Shown here one piece after another: positions 11,773 to 21,766 of a stretch of 64,000 nucleotides of DNA (position 1 is its first letter; each line of letters begins with the position of its first letter). Where the stretch lies: assembly GCF_000321225.1 (NCBI RefSeq), contig NW_004450941.1:47021-111020 (forward strand), read 5' to 3'. The notes under the pieces were generated by a model. That model made no database searches and was not told the origin of the DNA. It was given only the letters and a program-made list of their open reading frames with translations. The position numbers were made by a program, and so were the translations under genes. This stretch comes from Odobenus rosmarus divergens (Eukaryota; Chordata; Mammalia; Carnivora; Odobenidae).

Positions 11773-13547
11773 CTTTCCTTCTTACTTGCTAATTTTTTCC
11801 CTAACACATTTTTAAAAAAATTAACCAAGAATTTAGTTCTGTTTAATCTGTGTTCTTTGACAACGGCCATCTTCTGTAGATTAAGGGAGGGGGTCTGTGT
11901 TACCTAATGAAAAGGTCTCCATCTAGTGGTTGCAAATCAAACTGCGTTCATATACCCCAAAGGTATTCCGGAGTCCAGACAGCCTGAGGTTAGGGATTCA
12001 AATTTATATTGACTGGTGCAGGGCCAGGACTAGGGTCAGGTGAATGAGGCAATTGCTTCTGGCACAAAATTTAAGGGAGTGCCAAAAACTAAGTAATCAA
12101 GATAAATAATATTTTAATGTAGTGTTTTTTAAAATCAAAATTAATGCAAAAAATCCACTTTGAACAAAACATCAGAGTTTTAAATAAAGACAGGATCAGT
12201 ATTACTGATTTTTCCTTTTGCCTCAGGCTTCAATATGGCACTACATGGCACTGGACTGATGTGAACAATATGAAATGTTCATGGGAACTTTCTTGGAATG
12301 TAACCATTCTGAAGCAAGATCCTAATGTCTTGATTTAAACACAGTATCAGACTACAGCAATCACATTCCCCAGGGAAAATCCCACTTTCTAAAGATTTCA
12401 GACATTATTGAAAATTCGGATAGTGGTGACTAAGAGATATCATACTCAGTGACTTAATTGGTCACAGTCCAAATGCCTCACCTGCTTGCTTGTGAAGACA
12501 CAACTTTAAAATAGCCCATTTGATCTGTTTTGCTGTTGTGAAAACACAAACAAAATTCTTTTCCATTATGTTTAAGTCAACCAACTGTTGTAGTTTACCA
12601 ATGGTTATAAAATTGGAAGTGTTTGAGTATAAAGATGTCCACAGTGAATATCTCAATAAAAGGTATTTGATTAGCATTTGAAAATTGCAATGATGTTTGA
12701 GCTAGCAATGTTTTAGTGGACTCCAGTTAATTGATTATTAGGACAGCAAAGTCACTATTTTTAAAAGGAGAAATAAAAAATACTCTTGCTGGAACTTGAT
12801 TGGTTGAGTTCCAGAATTTGTGAGCATCTATTAAAATGATCAGTTTACACACTGCCACATTATCAGGAAGAAAAGTAGGAAAATTCAGTCATCCAAATGT
12901 TTGTTTTTCTCATCTATCAGCTATCCTATTTGGAAAAAGCCAGTGTGTCTAGGTTCTAAGTATTTCCTGACAGTTTCAGAATACTACTAAATGTAACTGT
13001 CTATTCACCAAGCACAGTTTTAAACCAATTTATAAATAATGCATACTCACAACTTTTTGCTTTGCAATTTCAAAAAGTTAAATGAACTTTGTCAACATTG
13101 GCATCTATTTACTGGGTCTGAACAGTGAGTGATGTGATTTGTTTTAGGGAAATAATTAAGCAGTTGATTGTTCGAAGCTAATGGTTTACTATTAATGAGC
13201 TTGTCTAACTGTAGATTCCAGAGCTAACTGACCCAGGTAACACCATCATAGACTTAACTGAAATCTGGAATATTCTCACAGATGAAATTAAGGGGGTGTT
13301 GCCATGGTAACAGCAACAGGCAGGCCCAGGCATCTTTATGTAGACTTTAAAGATGAGATGAGGGAGTAAGAAGAAACTGCAGCAGCTTGGCAAAGGTTGG
13401 GCTTCCATTCAGATTGAATTTGAAGGAGGAAAGAGTAAAGGAGAATTCTGTTGCTACTTGACGATAGGCAGAAGGTCTTTATACTGAGCATCTTTGACAG
13501 ACAATAGTAGGAGTGATTTTCCTCAAAAACCAAAGACATTTGTCTTA
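11773..13547. other. Unassigned sequence
   Basis: A segment at about 12020-12260 (words such as 'ctagggtcaggtgaatgagg' and 'ggcacaaaatttaaggg') has the look of an old interspersed repeat, but I cannot name a family. The rest is featureless to me. Confidence 0.4.
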
Positions 13548-13572
13548 ATTCAGATGTAAACACTGACTTAAT
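13548..13572 (+). repeat. 25-bp direct repeat, copy 1
   Basis: Identical over 25 bases to 14730-14754; the bases on either side differ, so the match is exactly 25 bp. It begins 'attcagatgtaaac' and ends 'ctgacttaat'. Origin unknown; see findings. Confidence 0.95.
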
Positions 13573-13601
13573 TCTATGGGATGAATAGTGTACCTGAGAC
13601 G

Positions 13602-13625
13602 ATTTTACACTTAGTAGTGTAAAAT
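13602..13625. repeat. Small perfect inverted repeat
   Basis: Arms attttacac and gtgtaaaat (9 bp each) are separated by ttagta. It lies just right of the first 25-bp repeat copy. Confidence 0.8.
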
Positions 13626-13736
13626 TAAGAATACAAGAGAATATTCTTCCCTGTAACAGATTTCAGAGAGACACTTTAGTATATAGGCATTTAACTTAAA
13701 TTCCTTAGATAGGTTCATCATTTCCCCTTAGTTTTA

Positions 13737-13938
13737 TTTTTATTTTTATTTTTTTAAAAGATTTATTTATTTGAGAGAGAGAGAATGGGAGACAGAGAGC
13801 ACGAGAGGGAAGAGGGTCAGAGGGAGAAGCAGACTCCCTGCTGAGCAGGGAGCCCAATGTGGGACTCGATCCCGGGACTCCAGGATCATGACCTGAGCCG
13901 AAGGCAGTCGCTTAACCAACTGAGCCACCCAGGCGCCC
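13737..13938 (-). mobile_element. CAN SINE, young 'cagtcgctt' subfamily
   Basis: Antisense copy with 'gatcccgggactccaggatc' and 'ggcagtcgcttaaccaactg'. A perfect 14-bp TSD, tccccttagtttta, lies at 13723-13736 and 13939-13952. Its body is nearly identical to the copy at 24979-25176, which suggests recent activity of this subfamily. Confidence 0.97.
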
Positions 13939-13989
13939 TCCCCTTAGTTTTAGTAATATAAATAAAGTGATGTGCAGTAAATATATATA

Positions 13990-14015
13990 CCACACACACA
14001 CACACACACACACAC
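13990..14015. repeat. (CA)n microsatellite
   Basis: About twelve CA repeats directly after a short (TA)n stretch. Confidence 0.9.
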
Positions 14016-14229
14016 CATGGGGGTTAGGAACACCCACACCCATGCAGTCAAAAAATCTGTGTATAACTTTTGACTCCCCCAAAACTTAACAACTAATAGC
14101 CTACTGTTGACCAGAAGCCTTACTGATAACGTAAACAATTAATACATATTTTGATGTTGTATGTATTATATACTGTGTTCTTAGAACAAAGTGAGCTAGA
14201 GAAAAAAAATGTTATTAAGAAAGTCATAA

Positions 14230-14362
14230 GGGGGCACTTGGGTGGCTCAGCCAGTTAGGTGTCTGACTCTTGATCTCAGCTCAGGTCTTGATCTCGGGGT
14301 CATGAGTTCAAGCCCTGTGTTGGGCTCCACGCTGGGCATGGAGCCTATTTAAAAACAAAAAA
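14230..14362 (+). mobile_element. CAN SINE, older subfamily without (CT)n
   Basis: Starts GGGGCACTTGGGTGGCTCAG, continues 'gactcttgatctcagctcag', 'ggtcatgagttcaagcc', and ends 'catggagcctatttaaaaac'. TSD not convincing (possibly aaagtca). Confidence 0.88.
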
Positions 14363-14469
14363 AGTCAAAAAGAAGAGGAAATACATCACAGTACTGTGCT
14401 GCATTTATTGAAAAAAATCCATGTATAAATGGATTTGCATAGTTCAAACCTGTGTTGTTCAAAGGTCAA

Positions 14470-14565
14470 CTGTACATACAGTATATACACATATGCGTGC
14501 CATATGTATAAATATATATATGCACACATATGTATATACCATGTAGGTGTGTATGGTATGCACAC
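14470..14565. repeat. TA/CA-rich low-complexity region
   Basis: Alternating purine-pyrimidine words (tatataca, acacatatgtatata, gtgtgtatgg) without a fixed unit. The overlapping open frames at 14429-14741 are products of this composition. Confidence 0.6.
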
Positions 14566-14639
14566 GTATTACCTACAGCTACACAATATTTCCACAGAAG
14601 CAGGCCATACACATGAGATGCTCACCTTACCAGGCTGTG

Positions 14640-14729
14640 AGTGACTCAGAGGCAAGGATCATGTCTTCTTTGACTTATTCTCCTAGGCCCCTGCACGGTA
14701 AGTGCTCAATACTGTTCACTAAAGGAAAG
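14640..14729 (+). repeat. L2 LINE 3' end
   Basis: Words 'ggcaaggatcatgtcttctt', 'ctaggcccctgcacggtaag' and 'tgctcaatactgttcac' match the L2 3' terminus. It ends where the second 25-bp repeat copy begins. Confidence 0.55.
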
Positions 14730-14754
14730 ATTCAGATGTAAACACTGACTTAAT
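14730..14754 (+). repeat. 25-bp direct repeat, copy 2
   Basis: Exact copy of 13548-13572, 1,182 bp downstream in the same orientation. Confidence 0.95.
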
Positions 14755-15254
14755 ATCCTCTGTATACTTACATAGTTTGATAGTTTCCTTTCGAAACTCC
14801 AGAGAAGAGTAAAACAGCTTCCATCTTGAAGTTGGAGGGTCCTGTTTAGATTGCACATAATTATTATTTGTTGTCGTTTTATTATGTTACTTTAAACTGG
14901 AGTAGGGGCCAGAGTTTAACTACCCTATACTTCACAGACTAGTAGGAGAAATTCTCTTTTGGTGTTTTTTGAGTGGAGAAGATAAGCATTTCACCATATA
15001 GCTGAACAGGTTTCTAAAAATGCTGGAGTGACAAGAGAACCGAGAGACTGATTTCCATACACCACATTTTACAGACAAGGAGGATGAGGCTCAGATATGT
15101 TTTCCAAGACACCCAGATAGTGTTTTTTTCTGGATTTGGCCTCATGAAAGTTTTCCCAAGACTATTTTGAGGGCTGTTTCAGCTCAACAGCACAACCCTG
15201 ACTGAGGAGAATATAAAACACTGACATCCTTTTTGTGTTTGTTAGTGTCATCTG
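14755..15254. other. Unassigned sequence
   Basis: No named element. A word 'acagacaaggaggatgaggctc' near 15072 may be a trace of MIR antisense core. Confidence 0.35.
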
Positions 15255-15452
15255 TAAAGCATGGAGGTTAAGAGAATGGACTGTCCTGACAGACAAACTT
15301 GGTTTTAATCTCAGCTCTGTCATTTGCAGTTTGTGTGATCTTGACTAAGTTAACTCTCTAGACTTCAGTTTTCTCATGAGTGGTATAGAAATAATAATAC
15401 TAGCACCTTACAGACGTGCTGGGAGATTTAAATGAGATAATCCATGTAAAGT
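15255..15452 (+). repeat. MIR SINE remnant
   Basis: Well preserved MIR order: 'gaggttaagagaatggactg', 'tctcagctctgtcatttgc', 'gtgtgatcttgactaagtta', 'aataataatactagcacc', 'aaatgagataatccatgtaa'. Confidence 0.8.
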
Positions 15453-15497
15453 TTTCCTTCCTTCCTTTCCTCCCCTCACCCTTTCCTTCCTTCCTTT
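15450..15497. repeat. CCTT-rich low-complexity tract
   Basis: Irregular tract of ccttcctt/ttcc units between a MIR and an L2 remnant. Confidence 0.75.
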
Positions 15498-15499
15498 AT

Positions 15500-16165
15500 A
15501 ACCAAGAATTCACCAAGCACCTACTCTATATCAGATAACTCTTCTGGGTACTGGGGATACAGCAGTGAACAAAACCAAATCTCTAGCCTCATGAAGTTTA
15601 CATTTTAGTGGGAAAGTAACACTAAACAGACAAGTAAAATATGTAGGTGTCAGAGGATGATGCATTCTGTTAGACCAGTGAGTCAAGGAGAAGGTATAGA
15701 TCAAAAATACAGGGTCTGAGGCGAAGGGTCCTATTTCATGTGGAGACTTATTCACAGAGACCTTCAAGAAACAAAGGAGAAAGACATGTGCACTGAGTAG
15801 AGCAGACCAGGCAGAGGAAAGAGCAGATGTAAAGACCCTGAGGCAAGAGCATGTTCAAAATTTTCAGGAAGTTCAAGGAGGCCAGTGGCCATAGCTAAAG
15901 CCAACTGACCTTGGTGGAGGGAGGAAGATAGGAGGTGAGGCCAGAGAGAATAATGGAATCTGATCAGAAAGGGCTTGCAGTTCCCTGTAAAAACTTTGGC
16001 TTTTACTCTGAGATAGGAAGTCACTGAGGGGTTTTGGAGGAGAAGAATGACATGTTCTGACATATTTTAAAATGTCACAGGATCGCATTTTGGATACTCA
16101 TTGAGAATGGACTGTTAGATGGCCAAGGTAGAAGCAGGGAGGCCGGTTAGAAGGCAGTTTCAGTA
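15500..16165 (-). repeat. L2 LINE remnant, antisense, about 650 bp
   Basis: A long, fairly well preserved L2 3' part in antisense: 'accaagcacctactctatat', 'gggtactggggatacagcag', 'accaggcagaggaaagagc', 'aaagaccctgaggcaagagc', 'ggaggccagtggccatagc', 'gatggccaaggtagaagcag'. The minus frames at 15531-16088 lie in it and are relics, not genes. Confidence 0.75.
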
Positions 16166-16645
16166 GTCTAGCTGAGAAACTGCTCCATAAATAGTACATC
16201 ATGATGATGGTTAGCACAGTAATAAGAGATGGTTATAATATATTGGCTATAGTTCATTATCTTTTATAAAGGAAAAAAGACAATTTAAAAATGGTATACA
16301 AAAGATTAAGAATTAATTTTGGTTAGAATGAAGACTATGATAGTACAAAGCAGCTCCCTCCTCTCTGGGTACGTTATAGCTCTCTCTGCATGGTACCAAA
16401 ATAGCTAGTAGAAAAGTTTAAATTTTAGTCATCAGATAAAAAAATAATAGAATACATTTGTTCAGCCATTTGAATACATTTATTCAACCATGTGTGGCTT
16501 TTAATTGAAGTCAAAATGAATAAGTCAAACCAGAAGAAAGAAGAAAAGGAAGAGGGGAAGGTGGAGGAAGAGGAAGAGAAGAGGAAGTTGTTTCATCTGT
16601 TTGATTTGTGGAGGAGAAAGAAGACAGTTTTCAAAAGGCTTATTG
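16166..16645. other. Unassigned sequence with a polypurine tract
   Basis: Nothing named except the purine-rich stretch at 16530-16589. Confidence 0.4.
16530..16589. repeat. GA-rich polypurine tract
   Basis: About 60 bases almost free of pyrimidines on the plus strand ('gaagaaaggaagagggg'-type words, with single interruptions). Confidence 0.75.
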
Positions 16646-16657
16646 AAAAGTTGTTTT

Positions 16658-16789
16658 CAACGCTTTTTTAAGTAGGCTCCAAGCCCAGCCTGGAGCCCAG
16701 CATGGGGTTTGAACCCACAACCCTGAGATCAAGACCGGAGCTGAGATCAAGAGTCAACCGCTCAATGGACTGAGCCACCCAGGCACCCC
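16658..16789 (-). mobile_element. CAN SINE, older subfamily, antisense
   Basis: Reads antisense 'tttttaagtaggctccaagc', 'ccctgagatcaagaccggag', and ends 'tgagccacccaggcacccc'. Imperfect TSD aaaagttgtttt at 16646-16657 versus aaaagttattttt after 16789. Confidence 0.88.
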
Positions 16790-16801
16790 AAAAAGTTATT
16801 T

Positions 16802-16955
16802 TTAAATAAAATTGTATTTTCCTATCCTATAGGAATATATACTCATTACAGAAAAATTGGGGAAATGGAAAATTAGGATGTTGAGAAGGAAAAAATATCT
16901 CCCATAGTCTACCACCCAAAGTCAACCTTGGCTTACATGGTATATTTCTTACTGG

Positions 16956-16992
<37 letters not shown>

Positions 16993-17574
16993 GTGTTTTA
17001 AATGTAACTCTCATAGGGCACATAGATTTATATTTAATTTCTCACTTAATACAAAATACAATGTATTTCCCTATGTTCTCAAATTCTTTATAAATGTCAC
17101 TTAAAATAGACATACAATATATTCAGTATATGTGTCATGATTTGCTTTCCTAATATTCTATGCATAGACAATTTTAAAGGTTATTTTTGTATTTCAAATA
17201 GTGTCATAGTGGCTATCTTTGTGTATAAAACTTGTATTCTATATTTAAGAGTATTTTCTTAGGATAGGTACTCAATAGTAGAATGATTGGAACATTTTAA
17301 GACTTTTAAGTGGAATTGTTAACTATAAGAATAAAAAAACTCCATGAATAAAGGAATGAAAATGACAGAACTGCTAAGCAATAAATATAGTAAGAAGCAT
17401 GAACTAGTCAAGATGGGTCTGTGTCAACCCTAAATTAAGGATTTTCCAGAGAAGGGATTTAGAGATTAATTAAGCTGAATGTCAAGAAAGGAAATAATGT
17501 ATGAACTCCAAAGTGATTAAAAGTCATCCTGCAGAGTTCCAAATCAGAATATCATAGATTACGTAATATCAAAA
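16802..17574. other. Unassigned AT-rich sequence
   Basis: Contains an (ATT)n microsatellite at 16958-16990; nothing else I can name. Confidence 0.4.
16958..16990. repeat. (ATT)n microsatellite
   Basis: Eleven uninterrupted ATT units. Confidence 0.92.
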
Positions 17575-17585
17575 CAGAGTTGATC

Positions 17586-17719
17586 TTTTTTTTTTTTTTA
17601 AGTAGGCTCCATGCCCAGCATAGAGCCCAACATAGGGCTTGAACTCATGACCCTGAGATCAAGACTTGAGCTGATATCAAGAGTCGGATGCTTAACTGAC
17701 TGAACCATCCAGGTGCTGC
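17586..17719 (-). mobile_element. CAN SINE, older subfamily, antisense
   Basis: Antisense 'ttaagtaggctccatgccc' through 'gactgaaccatccaggtgc'. The 11-bp TSD is cagagttgatc at 17575-17585 and cagagtcgatc at 17720-17730, one mismatch. Confidence 0.9.
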
Positions 17720-17730
17720 CAGAGTCGATC

Positions 17731-18441
17731 ATTTTTAAATGATGGTTTCACTGAGATCAAATGATTACAGTCTACATTTACCTTGAATACAGTTTTTAAG
17801 TTGTCAATAAATATCAAGTATGATGCTTATTAATGAAATTGAAAATGTTGGCATTTTGTAATTAAATTAGTTCTATTAGTCAATGTGAATTAAATAATGT
17901 ATCTGGATGTTAAATGAATTTTTTTTTATTGTCTCAGATTTTGGCTGAAGCCCCAAAGCTGAGAACAATGTACAGTAGTGTCCTTATATTCTAAAGAAAG
18001 GTGATAGACACATCCATGTAGGATTTGCTAAAAGAAAGAATGAGTCCAACCATCACCATCCACCTCTAGCTTGTTTCAGAGAAGACAAAAAATTTAAAAA
18101 GGAATTGTTTGAAGGGCATTTGTAGAAATTGATGAGGCTTTGATTTTTTTTCCTCCTCTCCCCAAACCAGGTAAAATGGTTCCTGAGATTAGAGGTGTCT
18201 ATTAGAAAGTCAGCTCACTGTCCCCCTCATCTGAAGACTGGTGGGATAGCAGAAACTCTGTAGGCTCCTCACAGTGTGCTACACAGCGTGTCAGATGGTG
18301 AAAAGATGATTGGAACAGCATGACCAGTGTTCCCTGGATTTTGCTCAGGTAATAGTTTTGACATGGAACATCCCATAATAGCAGTGGGGGCAGCTAACTT
18401 GTCCAACATCCTGGCATGGCACTAATGTATGAGTTTTAGTT
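17731..18441. other. Unassigned sequence with a possible exon
   Basis: No repeats recognised. Contains the splice-flanked segment 18171-18348 listed separately. Confidence 0.4.
18171..18348 (+). other. Weak exon candidate (probably non-coding)
   Basis: A strong acceptor-like context precedes it: a long T/C tract ending 'cctctccccaaaccag' at 18170. A donor-like 'gctcag|gtaata' follows at 18349. The 178-bp segment has an open frame for only about the first 32 codons from its start, so if it is an exon it is terminal-coding or non-coding. Nothing in the peptide is recognisable. Splice-like signals arise often by chance in this much sequence. Confidence 0.15.
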
Positions 18442-18459
18442 TGGTCAGGTGATGTTTTA

Positions 18460-18673
18460 TTTTTTTATTTTTTATTTTTTTAAAGATTTTATTTATTTAT
18501 TTGACAGAGAGAGAGAGACAGCGAAAGAGGGAACACAAGCAGGGGGGAGTGGGAGAGGGAGAAGCAGGCTTCCCGCAGAGCAGGGAGCCTGATGCGGGGC
18601 TCGATCCCAGGACCCTGGGATCATGACCTGAGCCGAAGGCAGACGCCTAATGACTGAGCCACCCAGCCACCTC
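18460..18673 (-). mobile_element. CAN SINE, full length, antisense
   Basis: Antisense A-tail, AAAGATTTTATTTATTTATTTGACAGAG, body 'gatcccaggaccctgggatc', head slightly damaged ('cacccagccacct'). The 18-bp TSD tggtcaggtgatgtttta at 18442-18459 differs at two bases from its partner at 18674-18691. Confidence 0.95.
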
Positions 18674-18961
18674 TGGTTAGGTGGTGTTTTAGAGGTAGTT
18701 AGACATAAGCCATCTTAAATAGACCCCAATATGTGAAAATTATATATATTTTTATAAGTGACTAGAGAGCTATATGATCTGCAAGAGGTATTATCAAGAG
18801 ATGGAGAAGCAGATTGATCAGAATTGGCATGGGACTGTTCCAGGCCATTTAATAAACTGGCTATTTCCCTAACTTAACTTACGAAACAAAGGTAAATTTG
18901 TTGACAACTGTTACCTGTGGGGACGTTTGAAAGTGCTCTAGCTCAATAAAGCAACCTAGTT

Positions 18962-19075
18962 ACAGTTGCCAGATAAAATACAGAATGACCAATATGTTGT
19001 TTACCTGAAAGCCAGTTTATCTGGGCATCATATATTTTTTACCTGTGAAATCTAGGATTTGCTAAATCTTAGTCA
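18962..19075. repeat. Palindromic MITE-like fragment
   Basis: 'cagttgccagataaaataca' at the left and 'aggatttgctaaatctta' at the right resemble the ends of the element at 8528-8762. Internally deleted or diverged. Family uncertain. Confidence 0.4.
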
Positions 19076-19249
19076 AACATCATGTGTACATTAACAAGCA
19101 AACATGTTACATATATGTCTCCTATGTACAGTATACATTTGTTGTTTGTATAGACATAAACATCACATTTTAGTTAATTCCACATATAGTTTTTATATTT
19201 GTAAATAATGTATCCTATGTTATAGTTATATAACGTATTTGTACATTTT

Positions 19250-19412
19250 TATAGCCATCCATGACATAGATGTTGTTATCCCTATTTTACAGAGGAAGAA
19301 ACCAGGGTTTAGAGAGGTAAAAGAACTTGACATGGTCACACAGCCCAAGAAGAGGGTACAAAAGGATTTATACGTAGGCTCAGCTGACTGCAAAGTCTGT
19401 GCTCTAAGCACA
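19250..19412 (-). repeat. MIR remnant
   Basis: Antisense MIR: 'tgttatccctattttacaga', 'aagaaaccagggtttagaga', 'ggtcacacagcccaagaag', 'tctgtgctctaagca'. Confidence 0.75.
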
Positions 19413-20513
19413 GTGCTCTAAGTCTGAGCACTTGGGCTCTACCTGCCTTTTTGTGCAATGTAAGCCAGAAGAGAAGTAGATTGCTTCAATAAAATGTTCT
19501 GTGAGTAGGGATGTTTTAAACAAGAAGGAAGGGAAGGGAAAGTACTCCAAATGATGAACAATAGAATCACAAGTATGATTTTAATTTGGGACAGACATTT
19601 CATTTTTCTCATACTGATATAAAAATAAAGTTATGGCTCCAAGTATCTAATTTATGAAAACATCAATTGTATAGACACATTTAAACTTCTTTTCTAAACA
19701 AGATCTCAAAAATAATGCCCCAGGTGAAATCTTCCTTTGATAATGGAGTGTTAGATACCCATGTCCAACAGAAAAGAGTTTGTGTTTTGTATCTTAACCT
19801 TCATTGTTTATGCCTTTTTAAAAATTAATCCATGAATTTGCTGTGTCTTCCACACACAGATGCACTTGATTGTACTTGAATAAAAGGGGCCACACGTAAG
19901 AGCTGTAATTTTTCTGAAAGCATCCTCGTTCTTTTATTTTTCTGCTAAATAGGGTGGTATAATTTGTCCTTAATGGATATGAAATGAATATGGATTGTGA
20001 ACAGGCAATTGAAATTGCCTTTATAATCATCAAATTATTCAGTCCCCAAAGATGTTATTTTTGTTACCCTCAAATAATTGAATGAAGTGAATGAAAACTC
20101 CCCTTCTCTTGCATTTCTAATTAACCAATCAAAGAATACATTAATCTCTATCTTGTAGCGGAAATGGAAAGAATTCTTTCAGGAGATGTTGACATAAGCA
20201 CATACCATTGGGGATTCTTTTCTCCTTATTCTTTTGATGTTTCTATTCATTCAAAATAATTTTAGTCCTATAGTGGTATTTTTAAAGTTCAAAATCATGA
20301 CATGGCTGTTGTGTTCTTTCTGATTCCATGCACTATTTTTAAAATTTTGTGATTCTGCTATTATACATTATTAAAGTATATGTCAACTTTTAAAAACCCA
20401 TCATTAACCAAATTATTTCTAGAATTACCTCCATCATTCTGATAGCTCTTTTCGACCTTTAAACCAGACTCCATCTAAAAAGTAGTTTTGATTGGGTTTC
20501 TGCCAATCACAGG
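19413..20513. other. Unassigned AT-rich sequence
   Basis: No element recognised. The minus frame at 19818-20033 carries no motif I know. Confidence 0.45.
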
Positions 20514-20528
20514 GCAAGATGGTAGTTT

Positions 20529-21766
20529 TTTTCCTTCAAATATAATTAACATACGGTATTTTATTAATTTTAGATAATTAATATCATGATTCAATAATTC
20601 TATACATTTCTAATTGCTTATCAAGATAAGTGTATTCTTAATCCCCTTTATCTATTTTACCCATCCCCCCACCCACCTTCCCTCTGGCAACCACCAGGTT
20701 TGTTCTCTGTATTTAAGAATCTGTTTTTTTGTTTGTCCCTTTTTTCTTTGTTTTATTTATTTATTTATTTTTTAAAATCCACAACATGAGTGAAATTGTA
20801 TGGTATTTGTCTTTTTCTGGCTGACTTATTTCACTTAGCATTATACCCTCTAGGTCCATCCATGTTGTTGCAAATGGCAAAATTTCATTCTTTTTTATGG
20901 CTGAGTAATATTCTGTTATGTGTGTGTATATATATATATACCTTCTTTATGTTATACACACACACACACACACATCTATATATATACCTTCTTTTCTTTA
21001 TCCATTCACCTATCAGTGGACACTTGGGCTGCTTCCATAATTTGGCTATTGTAAATAATTCTGCAATAAACAGGGTGCATATATATTTTGGAATTAGTAC
21101 TTTTATTTTCTTTGGGTAAATACCTAGTAATGGAATTACTGGATCATATGGTAATTCTATTTTTAATTTTTTGAGGAATCTCCATACTGTTTTCCACAGT
21201 AGCTGCACCAATTTGCATTCCCACTAATGACGCATGAGGGTTCCTTTTTTTCTACATCCTCTCAGACACTTGTTATTTCTTGTGTTTTTGATTTTAGCCA
21301 TGCTGATGGGTGTAAAGTGATATCTCATTACAGTTTTGATTTGTATTTCCTTGATGAGTGATGTTGAGCATCTTTTCTTTTGTCTGTTGGCCATCTTGAT
21401 GTCTTCTTTGGGAGAATGTCTATTCAGATCTTCTGCTGATTTTTAATTAGATTATTTGTTTATTTGGTGTTGAGTTATATAAGTTCTTTATATATTTTGT
21501 ATATTAACCCCTTAGCAGATATACCACTAGCCAATATATTCTCCCATTTAGTAGGCTGGCTTTTTGTTTTGTGGATGGTTTCCTTCACTATGCAAAAACT
21601 TTTTATTTTTGGTGTAGTCCCAATTGTTTAATTTTACTTTTGTTTCCCTTGCCAGAGGAGACATATCTAGAAAAATGTTTCTATGGTCATTTCTGTGGTC
21701 AAGAAATTGCTGCTTATGTTTTCTTCCAGGAATTTTATGGTTTCAGGTCTCACACTTAGGTCTTTA
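20529..21766 (-). mobile_element. Older L1, 3' segment (outer element)
   Basis: Antisense L1 3'UTR and ORF2 end ('ttcacttagcattataccct', 'gctgcttccataatttggc', 'actgttttccacagtagctg'). The element is split by a younger L1 at 21767-23167 and resumes after it. Its own 15-bp TSD, gcaagatggtagttt, is at 20514-20528 and 23480-23494. The frames at 20790-21211 lie in it. A TG/TA/CA-rich stretch at 20918-20990 is internal. Confidence 0.93.
20918..20990. repeat. TG/TA/CA microsatellite inside L1
   Basis: tgtgtgtg, then (TA)n, a short spacer, then (CA)n and tatatata. It is a compound dinucleotide repeat within the L1 3' region. Confidence 0.85.

Noticed and set aside
14492..14742. Small open frames in the TA/CA-rich region
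   Set aside because: Low-complexity sequence explains them.
15531..16088. Three overlapping minus-strand frames of 71-99 residues
   Set aside because: They coincide with an antisense L2 relic and share no protein homology I can see.
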